Below, piece by piece: positions 1 to 8,647 of a stretch of DNA of 62,540 bases. Both the position numbers and the translations under genes were made by a program. The notes below the pieces were generated by a model that was given only the letters and a program-made list of their open reading frames with translations, did no database searches and was not told the origin of the DNA. The DNA comes from Candidatus Avimonas merdigallinarum (GTDB lineage: Bacteria > Bacillota > Clostridia > Oscillospirales > Acutalibacteraceae). The stretch is taken from assembly GCA_904377855.1 (NCBI GenBank), contig CAJFGS010000012.1, positions 1-62,540 on the forward strand, in the 5' to 3' direction. Each line of letters starts with the position of its first letter. Position 1 is the first letter of the stretch.

Positions 1-91
1 CCAGCATTTCGGCCAGCTTTTCCTGGGAAATGTGGCGGTCGTTCCGCGCCCGGCGGATGGCTTCGCCCAGCAGGATTCTATCAAGCGGCAT
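1..91 (-). CDS. Xre-family HTH regulator, N-terminal part only (cut by window edge)
   Basis: Thirty codons are visible, read leftward from the ATG at 91 and running off the window. The encoded N-terminus begins MPLDRILLGEAIRRAR and continues into ISQEKLAEML, which matches helices 1-2 of a Cro/C1-type helix-turn-helix. It closely resembles the start of the neighbouring regulator at 157-483 (LGEAIR, QLAEML), so the two are probably paralogues lying in tandem. Nothing can be said about the rest of the protein or its targets. Confidence 0.6.
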   Translation of the reverse strand, partial: MPLDRILLGEAIRRARNDRHISQEKLAEML

Positions 92-156
92 AAGGCAGGT
101 CTCCTTTTTCTCATCTCTCATTCGGGCCGGCCTCCCTTCGTCTGCTGCGGCGCGGT

Positions 157-483
157 TCAGGCTTCCTCCTGCAGCGCTTCGGCAGTCGCGAGAAGGATGC
201 GCAGGTCGCGGGCGGGGAGGGCGTCCACCAGACGGCGGAGCTTGGCCCGGGTTTCCTGCCCGTCGGCCCGTTCGGGGAACAGGAGTGCATCCAGCGACAG
301 GTTGAGGATCACCGCCAAATGGAAGAGGACTTCAACAGAGGGCTTTCTGCGTTCGCTTTCGATCTGGCGCAGGTGCATGGGTGTAATATCCAGCATTTCC
401 GCCAGCTGCTCCTGCGTCATCTGCTTGCTCATGCGGGCGCTGCGGATTGCCTCGCCCAAAACACGCTCCGCCAATACGGACAT
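157..483 (-). CDS. Xre-family transcriptional regulator (108 aa)
   Basis: Small DNA-binding protein. The first ~65 residues form a Cro/C1-type helix-turn-helix (SKQMTQEQLAEML, then the recognition segment TPMHLRQIESERRKPS), followed by a short helical tail (RAKLRRLVDAL, LLATAEALQEE) that probably dimerises. I chose the ATG at 483 because an AAAGGGGG Shine-Dalgarno site lies about 9 nt upstream. An ATG at 507 is in frame but lacks such a site. The gene faces the SLOG/DUF1273 gene at 589; a perfect dyad between them (544-562) overlaps the opposing promoter, so the protein likely represses that gene and itself. The binding role is inferred from position. Confidence 0.85.
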   Translation of the reverse strand: MSVLAERVLGEAIRSARMSKQMTQEQLAEMLDITPMHLRQIESERRKPSVEVLFHLAVILNLSLDALLFPERADGQETRAKLRRLVDALPARDLRILLATAEALQEEA

Positions 484-527
484 TCTGAAAGACCCCCTTT
501 CCCACATCTTAAAGTTTAACCAGCTGA

Positions 528-556
528 TTGAAAATTATCTAAAAGACATATATAAT
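528..556 (+). promoter_or_regulatory. Sigma-A promoter for the SLOG gene
   Basis: TTGAAA at 528-533, a 17-nt spacer, and TATAAT at 551-556, ending 32 nt before the start codon at 589. The -10 box lies inside the inverted repeat at 544-562. On the opposite strand CAGACA (563-558) and GATAAT (539-534) with an 18-nt spacer could serve the divergent Xre gene. Confidence 0.75.
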
Positions 557-562
557 ATGTCT
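544..562. promoter_or_regulatory. Perfect 19-bp inverted repeat, probable Xre operator
   Basis: AGACATAT-ATA-ATATGTCT: two 8-bp arms around a 3-bp centre, with no mismatch. It covers the -10 box of the rightward promoter and the likely -35 of the leftward one. This is where a repressor controlling both divergent genes would bind. Assignment to the Xre protein at 157-483 is inferred. Confidence 0.65.
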
Positions 563-588
563 GTAAGACGCGATTGAAGGGAACCGAA

Positions 589-1171
589 ATGGGAGATGCT
601 TGCTTTTTCATCGGCCACCGCCCCGAAAAACTGCCGTGGGGAAGGGACACCGCCTCGCCCGACTTCCGCCGGTATTACGAAAGGCTGGCGGAAACGCTGG
701 AGCACGCGGTCGCTTCGGGGTACCGGGAGTTTTACACCGGCATGGCCGAGGGGGTCAGCCTGTGGGCCGGCGAAATCGTGGCCGATTACAAGGCCGCGCG
801 CCCGGCCGACGGGGTGCGGCTTCTCGCGGTGCGGCCCTATGAGGGGCAGGCCCGGAGCCGCGATAAAGAGGGCCGGCGGCTCTACGGGGAGGTTTTGAGG
901 GCGGCGGACGCGGTCCTCACCCTGTCCCTCTTATACCAGGAACTGCATGATGGACGCCAACCGGTATATGCTTGCCCGCTGCGGGCTGCTGATTGCGGGA
1001 TACGACGGCGTCACCCGCGGCGGGACCGCCCGCACCGTGAAGCTGGCCGAGCGGCAGGGCTGCGCGGTGTGGCGGGTCAGCCCCCGGCGCCCGGGCCCGG
1101 AGCCGGACGGTCAAGGCTTCCCGACGCCCGCCGGGGCCGGGCGGGCTCCCGCGCTTCGGGCAACCGCTTGA
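589..1171 (+). pseudogene. SLOG/DUF1273 (YpsA-like) protein, frameshifted near 930
   Basis: The product starts MGDACFFIGHRPEKLPW, typical of the DUF1273 branch of the SLOG nucleotide-binding superfamily, and shows the family's FYTGMAEGVSLWAGEIV segment (GMA/G-D-xxxA region). Reading from the ATG at 589 (AAGGGA site upstream) is normal to about codon 115. The conserved continuation (NCMMDANRYMLARC, LLIAGYDG, GGTARTVKLA) then lies in another frame and ends at 1171. A 1-nt insertion or 2-nt deletion around 928-937 restores one family-like protein. SLOG proteins bind nucleotide-derived ligands; a function here is not known. The gene could be a true pseudogene or a sequencing indel. Confidence 0.75.
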
Positions 1172-1196
1172 CATTTTTGCCGCCGGAGGATATAGT
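1168..1196 (+). promoter_or_regulatory. Sigma-A promoter for queT
   Basis: TTGACA (1168-1173), an exactly 17-nt spacer, and TATAGT (1191-1196). The TTGACA overlaps the stop of the preceding broken SLOG gene. It starts a leader of roughly 280 nt before queT. Confidence 0.8.
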
Positions 1197-1202
1197 AAAG
1201 AA

Positions 1203-1481
1203 CGCGGCCCAAGCCGACGGCAGGCCGCCGGTCAGTTCGAAACCATCCTGACCGGACGGGGGATCCACCCGTCAGAATAAAACTAGGGGAAAAGGAAGCG
1301 CCGGCGGTTTTGCCCGCCGGAAACCGGCCTGGCGGCCTGCCGCACGGAGGCGGAGCGGCCCTGCTGACCGGAGCGGCGGAACGGTCCTGCCGGAGAGAGC
1401 CCGGCAGGCGCGCCCCCGGCAAGGGCCGGCTGTCCCGGAAGGGCGCCCGGCGCGGGCGGCTGCTTCTTTTCCTGTGAAAGG
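1203..1481 (+). other. Long GC-rich leader of queT; possible regulatory RNA, class not identified
   Basis: No gene fits in this stretch. It contains a hairpin with 8-bp arms CCGGTCAG/CTGACCGG (about 1228-1255), a second hairpin GACGGG/CCCGTC immediately after it, then an A-rich single-stranded segment with AAAACTAGG. queT genes are often preQ1-regulated, and the A-rich tail is reminiscent of preQ1-I aptamers. The required loop complement (UAG) is not visible, so I do not call a riboswitch. Confidence 0.35.
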
Positions 1482-2018
1482 ATGAACACTGTGAAAACCA
1501 ACAACACCCTGCGCCGCCTGGCGGAGGGCGGGCTGATTGCCGCCATGTACGCGGCCCTGACGCTCGCTGTCCCGGCGGCCTCCTTCGGCGTGGGCCAGTT
1601 CCGCGTCTCGGAGATGCTCACCATCCTGCCGGTCTTTACCCCGGCGGCCGTCCCCGGCCTGACGGTCGGCTGCCTGGTGTCCAACATCGTCGGCCTGGCC
1701 ATGGGCGCCAACGTCGCCGGCGCGTGGGATATCCTGTTCGGCCCGCTGGCCACCCTCGCCGCCGCGATGCTGACCTATTCCATGCGGAACATCCGCTTCA
1801 AGGGGCTGCCGCTGCTTTCCACCCTGCCGCCGGTGCTCTTCAACGCCGTGGTGGTCGGGCTGGAGCTGACCATCGCCCTCTTCGGCTTTTCCTGGCCGGT
1901 GTACGGGCTGTGCATGCTGCAGGTGGGGCTGGGGCAGCTCGCCGCCTGCACGGTCTGCGGCCTCCTGCTCTACGCGGCCCTGAACCGAACGGGCGCGGCC
2001 AAAGCGGTATTCCGCTGA
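1482..2018 (+). CDS. queT: QueT family transporter (ECF S component, queuosine precursor)
   Basis: A 178-residue integral membrane protein with about six hydrophobic segments. It matches the QueT family: RLAEGGLIAAMYAALTLAV near the N-terminus, then FGVGQFRVSEML and LTVGCLVSNIVGLAMG. QueT is the substrate-binding component of an energy-coupling-factor transporter that imports queuosine precursors such as preQ1; the shared ATPase/T module is encoded elsewhere. The ATG at 1482 has GAAAGGA upstream. It is monocistronic with its own promoter at 1168. No terminator is obvious before the S10 promoter. Confidence 0.9.
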   Translation: MNTVKTNNTLRRLAEGGLIAAMYAALTLAVPAASFGVGQFRVSEMLTILPVFTPAAVPGLTVGCLVSNIVGLAMGANVAGAWDILFGPLATLAAAMLTYSMRNIRFKGLPLLSTLPPVLFNAVVVGLELTIALFGFSWPVYGLCMLQVGLGQLAACTVCGLLLYAALNRTGAAKAVFR

Positions 2019-2159
2019 CCGGCCGGGCGGAAGGAAGGCCGGAGGCAGGAAAAACCGTTCGCAAAACGACCAATATCTGGCGGCGAAAAGCGGAAAATTC
2101 CGTCTTTTCGCCGTTTTTTCAAAATCGGCGCCGAAATGCGGAAAAACTCGAAAAAGCCC

Positions 2160-2188
2160 TTGCATTCTGCGGCTTTTTATAGTAATAT
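2160..2188 (+). promoter_or_regulatory. Promoter of the S10-spc-alpha ribosomal operon
   Basis: TTGCAT (2160-2165), a 17-nt spacer and TAATAT (2183-2188), in an AT-rich dip between queT and rpsJ. This is the only good sigma-A promoter before rpsJ. It leaves a leader of about 370 nt. Confidence 0.65.
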
Positions 2189-2211
2189 AATTGGGCTTGA
2201 CTGTGAAAAGG

Positions 2212-2233
2212 CGGGCGTAGTGCGCCCGTTTTT
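2212..2233 (+). promoter_or_regulatory. Hairpin plus T-run at the very start of the S10 operon transcript
   Basis: CGGGCG, loop TAGTG, CGCCCG, followed at once by TTTTT. It lies about 20-40 nt after the predicted start of transcription. It has the form of an intrinsic terminator and may be an early attenuator or a 5'-end stabilising hairpin. The rest of the leader, to 2551, shows no gene. Confidence 0.45.
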
Positions 2234-2567
2234 CCGGTCCGGCAGGACTGCACGATATGCGATGACGCGGGAGGTTGCAGCTTTTACGCTGGTTATTTCC
2301 GCTGAGTATGTCCGATTTTAAACCGGGCGACAAGGAATACTGAAAGCGCTTGCGCGTGGCCGTTTGCCCTGCTTCAGGCAGGCGGCCGGCGGCGGCCTCA
2401 TGGGTTGTGGGGGCGGCTGCGTGCGCGTGCTGTCAGGGCGCTGAATTCGTACCGGGAAAACAGCTTCGCGTGTTTCCGGTTTTTTTACCGCCGGGCGCGA
2501 AACACCCGGCGGTGTGTACAGATTCAGCGTCGCCCGCCAACTCAAATTTTTAAGGAGGCGTTTTTCA

Positions 2568-2879
2568 GTGGCAGTCAAAGAAAAAATTCGCATTCGCATC
2601 AAAGGGTATGACCACCAGCTGGTCGATCGGTCCGCGGAGAAGATCGTGGAGACCGCGCGCCGCACGGGCGCCCGCGTTTCGGGTCCGGTTCCGCTGCCCA
2701 CCGAGAAGGAAGTCGTCACCATTCTGCGCGCCGTCCACAAGTACAAGGACTCCCGCGAGCAGTTTGAGATGCGCACCCACAAGCGCCTGATCGACATTCT
2801 CCGCCCCTCGAACAAGACCGTTGAGGCCCTCATGGGCCTTGAACTCCCCGCCGGCGTGGAAATCGAAATCAAGCTGTAA
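2568..2879 (+). CDS. rpsJ: 30S ribosomal protein S10
   Basis: A 103-residue protein of the small-subunit head, also known as the transcription factor NusE. The sequence [15 protein letters not shown], the [11 protein letters not shown] segment and HKRLIDI near the C-terminus are diagnostic. The start is GTG at 2568, preceded by AAGGAGG at 2552-2558; upstream ATGs in the same frame lack a ribosome site and would add a non-homologous extension. It is the first gene of the S10 operon. It is separated from rplC by an unusually long 225-nt spacer. Confidence 0.97.
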   Translation: MAVKEKIRIRIKGYDHQLVDRSAEKIVETARRTGARVSGPVPLPTEKEVVTILRAVHKYKDSREQFEMRTHKRLIDILRPSNKTVEALMGLELPAGVEIEIKL

Positions 2880-3104
2880 GGGACCCCGCTTTGCCGAGGA
2901 CGCGGAATGACCCGCCGCGGTCCCGGCAGTGTAGGCATCCCCGGCTTGTGGCGGACCGGGCTCCGGTTCGCCGGTTTTCCCCGACGAGGTCATGTTGGCA
3001 AATGCGCACAGGGAAAGTTCGCGGCATGCGCGCCCGTATTTCCGGAGCGCCGGACGCGAATTGCCCGCCGCAGGCGTCAACCAATAACCAAGGAGGTATA
3101 GACA

Positions 3105-3740
3105 ATGCAAAAAGGCATCATTGGCAAGAAGATCGGCATGACGCAGATCTTCGACGAAAAGGGCAACGTCGTCCCCGTAACCGTCATTGAGGCCGGCCCC
3201 TGCGCGGTCGTGCAGAAGAAGACGGTGGAAAACGACGGCTACGCCGCCATCCAGATGGGATTCGGCGACGTATCGGTCAAGAGAGTCACCAAACCTCTGA
3301 AGGGCCATTTCGACAAGGCGGACGTCGCCCCGAAGAAGACCCTGCGCGAGTTCCGTTTTGACGACTGCGACGCGTTCAGCGTGGGCGACATCGTCAAGGC
3401 TGACGCCTTCACCCCCGGCGACCGCGTGGACGTGGCCGGTACCAGCAAGGGGAAAGGCTACGCCGGCGCCATCAAGCGCTGGAACTTCCAGCGGCTGAAG
3501 GAAACCCACGGTTCCGGCCCGGTCGCCCGCCACGCGGGCTCCCTGGGCGCCTGCTCCTCCCCGTCCCGCGTTTTCAAGGGCACGAAGGGGGCCGGCCACC
3601 TGGGCGCGGAGCGCGTCACCGTCCAGAACCTCAGCGTCGTCAAGGTGGATGCGGAGAACAACCTCATCGCGGTCAAGGGCGCCGTCCCCGGCCCCCGCGG
3701 CAGCGTCGTGGTCCTCTCCGAAACCGTCAAGAAGGCGTAA
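3105..3740 (+). CDS. rplC: 50S ribosomal protein L3
   Basis: A 211-residue large-subunit protein that binds 23S rRNA near the peptidyl transferase centre. It begins MQKGIIGKKIGMTQIFDE, the classic bacterial L3 start, and carries the internal loop motif SKGKGYAGAIKRWNF and HGSGPVARHAGSLGAC. The ATG at 3105 follows an AGGAGG site. Length matches the family. Cotranscribed with rplD, 29 nt downstream. Confidence 0.97.
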   Translation: MQKGIIGKKIGMTQIFDEKGNVVPVTVIEAGPCAVVQKKTVENDGYAAIQMGFGDVSVKRVTKPLKGHFDKADVAPKKTLREFRFDDCDAFSVGDIVKADAFTPGDRVDVAGTSKGKGYAGAIKRWNFQRLKETHGSGPVARHAGSLGACSSPSRVFKGTKGAGHLGAERVTVQNLSVVKVDAENNLIAVKGAVPGPRGSVVVLSETVKKA

Positions 3741-3769
3741 GGGAAGCGTTAGGGAAGGAGGAAATCAGA

Positions 3770-4393
3770 ATGCCCACAGTATCCGTTTATGATATGACCG
3801 GCAAGCAGACCGGCAGCATGGAGCTTTCCGATGCGATTTTCGGCATTGAGCCCAACAAGGCCGTCCTGCACAGCGCCGTTGTGAATTACCTGGCCAATCA
3901 GCGCCAGGGCACCCAGTCCACCCTGACCCGCGCCGAAGTGAGCGGCGGCGGCAAGAAGCCGTGGCGTCAGAAGGGGACCGGCCATGCCCGGCAGGGTTCC
4001 ACCCGCGCTCCCCAGTGGACGCACGGCGGCATCGCCCTGGGCCCCAAGCCCCGCAGCTATTCCTATACGCTGCCCAAGAAGGTGCGCCGCCTGGCCATGA
4101 AGTCCGCGTTCTCCGCGAAGGTCGCTTCGGGCGATCTGCTCGTGCTGGAAGCGCTGACCCTGGAAACCATCAAGACCAAGACGGTCGCGGCGATGCTCAA
4201 CGCGCTCGGCGCCGACCGCAAGGTCATCCTGGTCCTGCCGGAAAAGGATGAGGTCGCCATCAAGTCGGCCCGCAATATCCCCGGCGTGAAGACCGCCCTG
4301 GTCAACACCCTCAATGTGTACGACATCCTGAACGCCGACAAGTTTATCGTCGTGAAGGACGCCGTCGCGAAACTCGAGGAGGTGTACAAATAA
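3770..4393 (+). CDS. rplD: 50S ribosomal protein L4
   Basis: A 207-residue large-subunit protein lining the exit tunnel. It shows the conserved loop GGGKKPWRQKGTGHARQGS and the RAPQWTHGGIALGPKPR segment. In E. coli L4 also autoregulates the S10 operon; whether it does so here cannot be told. An AGGAGG site precedes the ATG. Its TAA stop shares one base with the rplW start, which suggests translational coupling. Confidence 0.97.
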   Translation: MPTVSVYDMTGKQTGSMELSDAIFGIEPNKAVLHSAVVNYLANQRQGTQSTLTRAEVSGGGKKPWRQKGTGHARQGSTRAPQWTHGGIALGPKPRSYSYTLPKKVRRLAMKSAFSAKVASGDLLVLEALTLETIKTKTVAAMLNALGADRKVILVLPEKDEVAIKSARNIPGVKTALVNTLNVYDILNADKFIVVKDAVAKLEEVYK

Positions 4394-4683
4394 TGGAAGC
4401 TCGGGATATTATCCTGGCCCCCGTCGTCACGGAAAAGTCGGTGTCCGTCCTCGCAGAGAAAAAGTACACCTTCAAAGTGGCGAAGGAAGCCAATAAGATT
4501 GAGATTGCCCGCGCGGTGGCCGAGATCTTCGGCGTCAAAGTTGCGAAGGTCAACACCATCAGCATGAAGGGCCGCAAGCGCCGTCAGGGCCGTACCGAAG
4601 GGTATACCCCGTCCTGGAAAAAGGCGGTCGTTACCCTCACCCCTGACTCGAAGACCATCGAGTTCTTCGACGGCCTGTTCTAA
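4393..4683 (+). CDS. rplW: 50S ribosomal protein L23
   Basis: A 96-residue protein at the tunnel exit, where trigger factor and SRP dock. Family features are ILAPVVTEKSVSVLAEKKYTF at the N-terminus and VAKVNTISMKGRKRRQGRTEG in the extended loop. The start codon overlaps the rplD stop by one base (TAATG). A 109-nt spacer containing the hairpin GGGGCGT/ACGCCCC (about 4741-4758) separates it from rplB. Confidence 0.96.
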   Translation: MEARDIILAPVVTEKSVSVLAEKKYTFKVAKEANKIEIARAVAEIFGVKVAKVNTISMKGRKRRQGRTEGYTPSWKKAVVTLTPDSKTIEFFDGLF

Positions 4684-4792
4684 CCGATAGGGCAGAAGGC
4701 CGCAAAAACCCGACGGGTCGTTTGGATCCGGGCAACGTATGGGGCGTTGGCGACGCCCCGCAAAGCCAAGATTTAGGAGAGTGAGTCGAACA

Positions 4793-5626
4793 ATGGCGAT
4801 TAAATTCTATAAGCCGACCACCCCCGGACGCCGCAACATGACGGTTACCGATTACAGCGCGCTGTCTAAGGTTGGTCCGGAAAAGAGCCTGCTGGCTCCG
4901 CTGAATAAGAGCGCCGGCCGCAACAGCTACGGCCGCATTACCGTCCGCCACCGCGGCGGCGGGCACCGCCGCAAGTACCGCATCATCGACTTCAAGCGCA
5001 ACAAGCTCGATATGCCGGCGACGGTGCTGACCCTGGAATACGATCCCAACCGCAGCGCGCACATCGCGCTGGTCCAGTACGAAGACGGCGAGAAGCGCTA
5101 CATCGTGGCGCCCCAGGGCCTGAACGTGGGGGACACGGTGGTTTCGGGCGCGTCGGCCGACATCAAGCCGGGCAACGCCCTGCCCCTTTCCGCCATCCCG
5201 ACCGGTACCTTCATCCATAACGTGGAGCTGTACCCGGGCAACGGCGCGCAGCTGGCCCGCAGCGCCGGCGCAATGGCCCAGCTGATGGGCAAGGAAAACA
5301 ACATGGCGCTGGTCCGCCTGCCCTCCGGCGAGATGCGGTATGTGCCGCTGAACTGCATGGCCACCGTCGGCCAGGTCGGCAATGTGGACCATGAAAACGT
5401 GAAAATCGGTAAGGCCGGCCGCAAGCGCCACATGGGCTGGCGCCCGACCGTCCGCGGTTCGGTTATGAACCCCTGCGACCACCCGCACGGCGGTGGTGAA
5501 GGCAAATCCCCGATCGGCCGTCCGGGCCCGGTCACCCCGTGGGGCAAGCCCGCCCTCGGCTACAAGACCCGCAAGCATCACAACCGTTCGGACAAGTTCA
5601 TTGTGAAGCGCCGCAACAGCAAGTAA
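4793..5626 (+). CDS. rplB: 50S ribosomal protein L2
   Basis: A 277-residue protein needed for subunit association and peptidyl transferase assembly. It begins [18 protein letters not shown], has [16 protein letters not shown], and near the C-terminus the [19 protein letters not shown] signature with the functionally important histidine. The ATG at 4793 was chosen because family members start here and AGGAGAG lies upstream. A longer in-frame ATG at 4739 would add an unrelated, arginine-rich extension. Confidence 0.97.
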   Translation: MAIKFYKPTTPGRRNMTVTDYSALSKVGPEKSLLAPLNKSAGRNSYGRITVRHRGGGHRRKYRIIDFKRNKLDMPATVLTLEYDPNRSAHIALVQYEDGEKRYIVAPQGLNVGDTVVSGASADIKPGNALPLSAIPTGTFIHNVELYPGNGAQLARSAGAMAQLMGKENNMALVRLPSGEMRYVPLNCMATVGQVGNVDHENVKIGKAGRKRHMGWRPTVRGSVMNPCDHPHGGGEGKSPIGRPGPVTPWGKPALGYKTRKHHNRSDKFIVKRRNSK

Positions 5627-5647
5627 GCGAAAGGAGATTCGTCATTT

Positions 5648-5926
5648 ATGGGCAGAAGCGTAAAGAAGGGTCCTTTCGTACAGCCTGTGCTGCTGAAAAG
5701 GATTCAGGAGATGAACAAGACCGGTGAGAAGCGCATCCTGAAGACGTGGAGCCGCGCGTCCACCATTTTCCCGGATTTCGTGGGCCACACCATCGCCGTC
5801 CACGACGGGCGCAAGCATGTGCCGGTGTATGTGACCGAGGACATGGTCGGCCACAAGCTCGGCGAGTTCGCCCCCACGCGGACCTTCCGGGGCCACGCCG
5901 GTTCCAAAACGTCCAACAACCGATAA
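5648..5926 (+). CDS. rpsS: 30S ribosomal protein S19
   Basis: A 92-residue protein of the small-subunit head. It begins [18 protein letters not shown] and contains [24 protein letters not shown] and [10 protein letters not shown], all diagnostic. It lies 21 nt after rplB with AAAGGAG upstream. It is in the standard Firmicutes position between rplB and rplV. Confidence 0.97.
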   Translation: MGRSVKKGPFVQPVLLKRIQEMNKTGEKRILKTWSRASTIFPDFVGHTIAVHDGRKHVPVYVTEDMVGHKLGEFAPTRTFRGHAGSKTSNNR

Positions 5927-5949
5927 GCGGCTGAAAGGAGAGAAACGTC

Positions 5950-6282
5950 ATGGAAGCAAGGGCAATGGTAAAATACGCCCGTATTTCCCCCCGCAAAGTG
6001 CAGATCGTTCTCGACCTCATCCGCAACAAGCCGGTTGACGTCGCTGTCGCGACTGTACGGAATACCCCCAAGGCCGCCTGCGAGTATATCGAGAAGCTGC
6101 TCAAGTCGGCGGCCGCCAACGCGGAGAACAAGAACATGGATGTCAGCAACCTCTATGTTTCCGAGTGCTTCGTCTGCCCCGGCCCCATTCTCAAGAGAAT
6201 CCGCCCGAGAGCCCAGGGTCGTGCGTTCCGCATTAACAAGAGGACCAGCCACATCACCCTTGTGCTCAAGGAAAAAGAGTAA
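5950..6282 (+). CDS. rplV: 50S ribosomal protein L22
   Basis: A 110-residue protein contacting all 23S rRNA domains and lining the exit tunnel. It shows [18 protein letters not shown], the AENKNMD segment and, in the beta-hairpin region, [27 protein letters not shown]. The ATG at 5950 is preceded by AAAGGAG. The length is normal, and there is a 15-nt gap to rpsC. Confidence 0.97.
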   Translation: MEARAMVKYARISPRKVQIVLDLIRNKPVDVAVATVRNTPKAACEYIEKLLKSAAANAENKNMDVSNLYVSECFVCPGPILKRIRPRAQGRAFRINKRTSHITLVLKEKE

Positions 6283-6297
6283 TGGAGGAGGTAAATT

Positions 6298-6963
6298 ATG
6301 GGACAGAAGATTAATCCCCACGGCCTTCGTGTCGGCGTCATCAAGGACTGGGATTCCCGCTGGTTTGTGAAGGACAGCGAGTTCGGCGACACCATCGTGT
6401 CCGACTACAACCTGCGCAAATACCTCAAGAAGACCCTGTACGCCGCCGGCGTGCCGAAGATTGAAATCGAGCGCGACGCTTCCCGCGTGCGCGTGAATAT
6501 CCACTGCGCGAAGCCCGGCATCGTCATCGGCAAGGGCGGCGCGGAAATCGAAAAGCTGCGCAAGGAATGCGAGAAGCGGCTTGGGAAAACCACCCTCATC
6601 AACATCGTGGAGGTCCGCAACCCGGACGTGAACGCGCAGCTGGTCGCGGAAAACATCGCCGCGCAGCTCGAGAAGCGCACCTCCTTCCGCCGCGCCATGA
6701 AGCAGTGCATCGGCCGCGCCATGAAGCTGGGCGCGAAGGGCATTAAGACCCAGGTGTCCGGCCGTCTGAACGGCGCGGAAATCGCCCGGACCGAACAGTA
6801 CCACGAGGGCACGATCCCGCTGCAGACCCTGCGCGCCGACATCGATTACGGCTTTGCCGAGGCGAACACCACCTATGGGCGCATCGGCGTGAAGGTGTGG
6901 ATCTACCGCGGCGAGGTTCTCGGCGCTGCTGCCAAGCCCCGTCGGGAAGGAGGCAACAAGTAA
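6298..6963 (+). CDS. rpsC: 30S ribosomal protein S3
   Basis: A 221-residue protein with an N-terminal KH domain ([13 protein letters not shown] after RPGIVI-type KPGIVI) and the S3 C-terminal domain ([39 protein letters not shown]). It begins [18 protein letters not shown]. It forms part of the mRNA entry site and the ribosomal helicase. GGAGG precedes the start. Its stop overlaps the rplP start by one base. Confidence 0.97.
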   Translation: MGQKINPHGLRVGVIKDWDSRWFVKDSEFGDTIVSDYNLRKYLKKTLYAAGVPKIEIERDASRVRVNIHCAKPGIVIGKGGAEIEKLRKECEKRLGKTTLINIVEVRNPDVNAQLVAENIAAQLEKRTSFRRAMKQCIGRAMKLGAKGIKTQVSGRLNGAEIARTEQYHEGTIPLQTLRADIDYGFAEANTTYGRIGVKVWIYRGEVLGAAAKPRREGGNK

Positions 6964-7415
6964 TGCTGTTACCCAAGAGAGTAAAATACCGCCGCGTCCA
7001 CCGCGGACGCCTGACCGGTAAAGCGACCCGCGGCAACAAGGTCAACTACGGCGAATATGGCCTGCAGGCGCTGGAGCCCGCGTGGATTTCCTCCAACCAG
7101 ATCGAAGCGGCCCGTGTCGCCATGACCCGTTACATCAAGCGCGGCGGCCAGGTCTGGATCAAGATTTTCCCCGACAAGCCCATTACCGAAAAGCCGGCCG
7201 AGACCCGCATGGGTTCCGGTAAAGGCTCGCCGGAATACTGGGTGGCCGTGGTAAAGCCCGGCCGCGTTATGTTTGAGATCAGCGGCGTGTCCGAAGAAGT
7301 GGCCCGCGAAGCGCTGAGACTTGCAGCGAACAAGCTGCCCATCAAGTGCAAATTCGTCAAGAAGGCCGACCAGGATGCGGCCGGACCGGAAGAAACGGGT
7401 GGTGAGCAGGCATGA
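6963..7415 (+). CDS. rplP: 50S ribosomal protein L16
   Basis: A 150-residue protein that organises the A-site tRNA region. It begins [16 protein letters not shown] and carries [22 protein letters not shown] and [19 protein letters not shown], the typical L16 core. The start is the ATG within TAATG, coupled to rpsC. The C-terminus has a short acidic tail ([13 protein letters not shown]) beyond the usual length. It overlaps rpmC by 4 nt. Confidence 0.97.
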   Translation: MLLPKRVKYRRVHRGRLTGKATRGNKVNYGEYGLQALEPAWISSNQIEAARVAMTRYIKRGGQVWIKIFPDKPITEKPAETRMGSGKGSPEYWVAVVKPGRVMFEISGVSEEVAREALRLAANKLPIKCKFVKKADQDAAGPEETGGEQA

Positions 7416-7627
7416 AGAGCAGAGAAATCGAAAAAATCCGCGAACTCAACGATGCAGAGCTCCAGAACAGGCTCAAGGACCTCAAGGAAGAGCTGTTCAA
7501 CCTGCGTTTCCAGCACGCGATCAATCAGCTCGATAACCCGATGCGCCTGAAAGCCGTGAAGAAGGAAATCGCGATCATCAAGACGATTGTCCGCGAGAAC
7601 GAGTTGAAGAGCGGCGCGAAGGCGTAA
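7412..7627 (+). CDS. rpmC: 50S ribosomal protein L29
   Basis: A 71-residue two-helix protein next to L23 at the tunnel exit. It shows [29 protein letters not shown] and the [16 protein letters not shown] helix. The ATGA overlap with rplP indicates translational coupling. Length matches the family. Confidence 0.95.
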   Translation: MKSREIEKIRELNDAELQNRLKDLKEELFNLRFQHAINQLDNPMRLKAVKKEIAIIKTIVRENELKSGAKA

Positions 7628-7645
7628 CGGAAGGAGGAGTGTAAC

Positions 7646-7903
7646 GTGAGCGAACGGAATCTGAGAAAAACCAGAACCGGCATCGTTGTCAGCGACAAGA
7701 TGGATAAAACCGTCGTCGTGGCGATTGAAGACAACGTACGCCACCCGCTTTATAAGAAGATTATCAAGCGTACGGTGAAGCTGAAGGCACACGATGAGAA
7801 CAACGAGTGCGGAACGGGCGACCGCGTGCTCGTCATGGAGACCCGCCCCCTGTCCAAGGACAAGAGATGGCGCGTCGTCAATATTATCGAGAAGGCCAAG
7901 TAA
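7646..7903 (+). CDS. rpsQ: 30S ribosomal protein S17
   Basis: An 85-residue OB-fold protein that binds 16S rRNA early in assembly. It contains [23 protein letters not shown] and [19 protein letters not shown], then [18 protein letters not shown]. The start is GTG at 7646 with AAGGAGGAG upstream. Confidence 0.96.
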   Translation: MSERNLRKTRTGIVVSDKMDKTVVVAIEDNVRHPLYKKIIKRTVKLKAHDENNECGTGDRVLVMETRPLSKDKRWRVVNIIEKAK

Positions 7904-7932
7904 GTCGGCTTTACTGAAAGGAGGAACAACCT

Positions 7933-8301
7933 GTGATTCAACAGCAGACCTACCTCAAGGTTGCCGACAACACCGGCGCGAAGGAACTCATGTGCATCCG
8001 CGTCCTGGGTGGATCCGGCAGAAGGTATGCGAATATCGGCGACGTGGTGGTTGCTTCCGTCAAGAAAGCAGCACCCGGCGGCGTTGTAAAAAAAGGCGAT
8101 GTCGTGAAGGCCGTCGTGGTTCGTTCGGCCAAGGGCGTGCGCCGCGAGGACGGCACCTACATCCGTTTCGACGAGAATGCGGCCGTTATTATCCGTGATG
8201 ACAAGAACCCGAGGGGCACCCGTATTTTTGGCCCGGTGGCGAGAGAGCTCCGTGAAAAGGATTATCTCAAAATCCTGAGCCTTGCCCCCGAAGTGCTTTG
8301 A
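7933..8301 (+). CDS. rplN: 50S ribosomal protein L14
   Basis: A 122-residue protein at the subunit interface that contacts L19 and 16S rRNA. It begins [27 protein letters not shown] and ends [23 protein letters not shown], both family hallmarks. The start is GTG at 7933 after AAAGGAGG. It is 14 nt upstream of the rplX start. Confidence 0.97.
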   Translation: MIQQQTYLKVADNTGAKELMCIRVLGGSGRRYANIGDVVVASVKKAAPGGVVKKGDVVKAVVVRSAKGVRREDGTYIRFDENAAVIIRDDKNPRGTRIFGPVARELREKDYLKILSLAPEVL

Positions 8302-8315
8302 TGGGAGGCGCCAAA

Positions 8316-8633
8316 ATGAGTAAGATGCATGTCAAGAAGGACGATACCGTCCTGATTCTCAGCGGTGACGACCGCGGCAAAAAGGGCAAGGTGCTGGAAG
8401 TCAGCCCGAAGGAAGGCAAGGTCATCGTCGAAGGGCGCAACATGGTGAAAAAGCATGTGAAGCCCCGCAAGGCGGGTGATCCCAGCGGGATCGTGGAGTC
8501 TGCCGGCGCGATGTACGCCTCCAAGGTCATGGTTATCTGCCCTCACTGCAACAAGCCGGCGCGGGTCGGCCATAAAAAATTCGCCGACGGCACGAAGTCC
8601 CGTATCTGCAAGCGCTGCGGCGAAGCCCTGTAA
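8316..8633 (+). CDS. rplX: 50S ribosomal protein L24
   Basis: A 105-residue KOW-domain protein that starts large-subunit assembly. The KOW motif is HVKKDDTVLILSGDDRGKKGKV. The C-terminal half carries a zinc-ribbon-like pair, CPHCNKPARVG and CKRCGEAL, as in many Firmicutes L24 proteins. I placed the start at 8316, with GGGAGGC upstream, rather than the in-frame ATG at 8298, which overlaps the rplN stop and would add six residues. Confidence 0.95.
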   Translation: MSKMHVKKDDTVLILSGDDRGKKGKVLEVSPKEGKVIVEGRNMVKKHVKPRKAGDPSGIVESAGAMYASKVMVICPHCNKPARVGHKKFADGTKSRICKRCGEAL

Positions 8634-8647
8634 GGAGGTTATAACAA

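Noticed and set aside
1225-1300. Possible preQ1-I riboswitch before queT
   Set aside because: The A-rich tail with CTA is present, but the hairpin loop just before it is 7 nt long and lacks the UAG needed for the pseudoknot.
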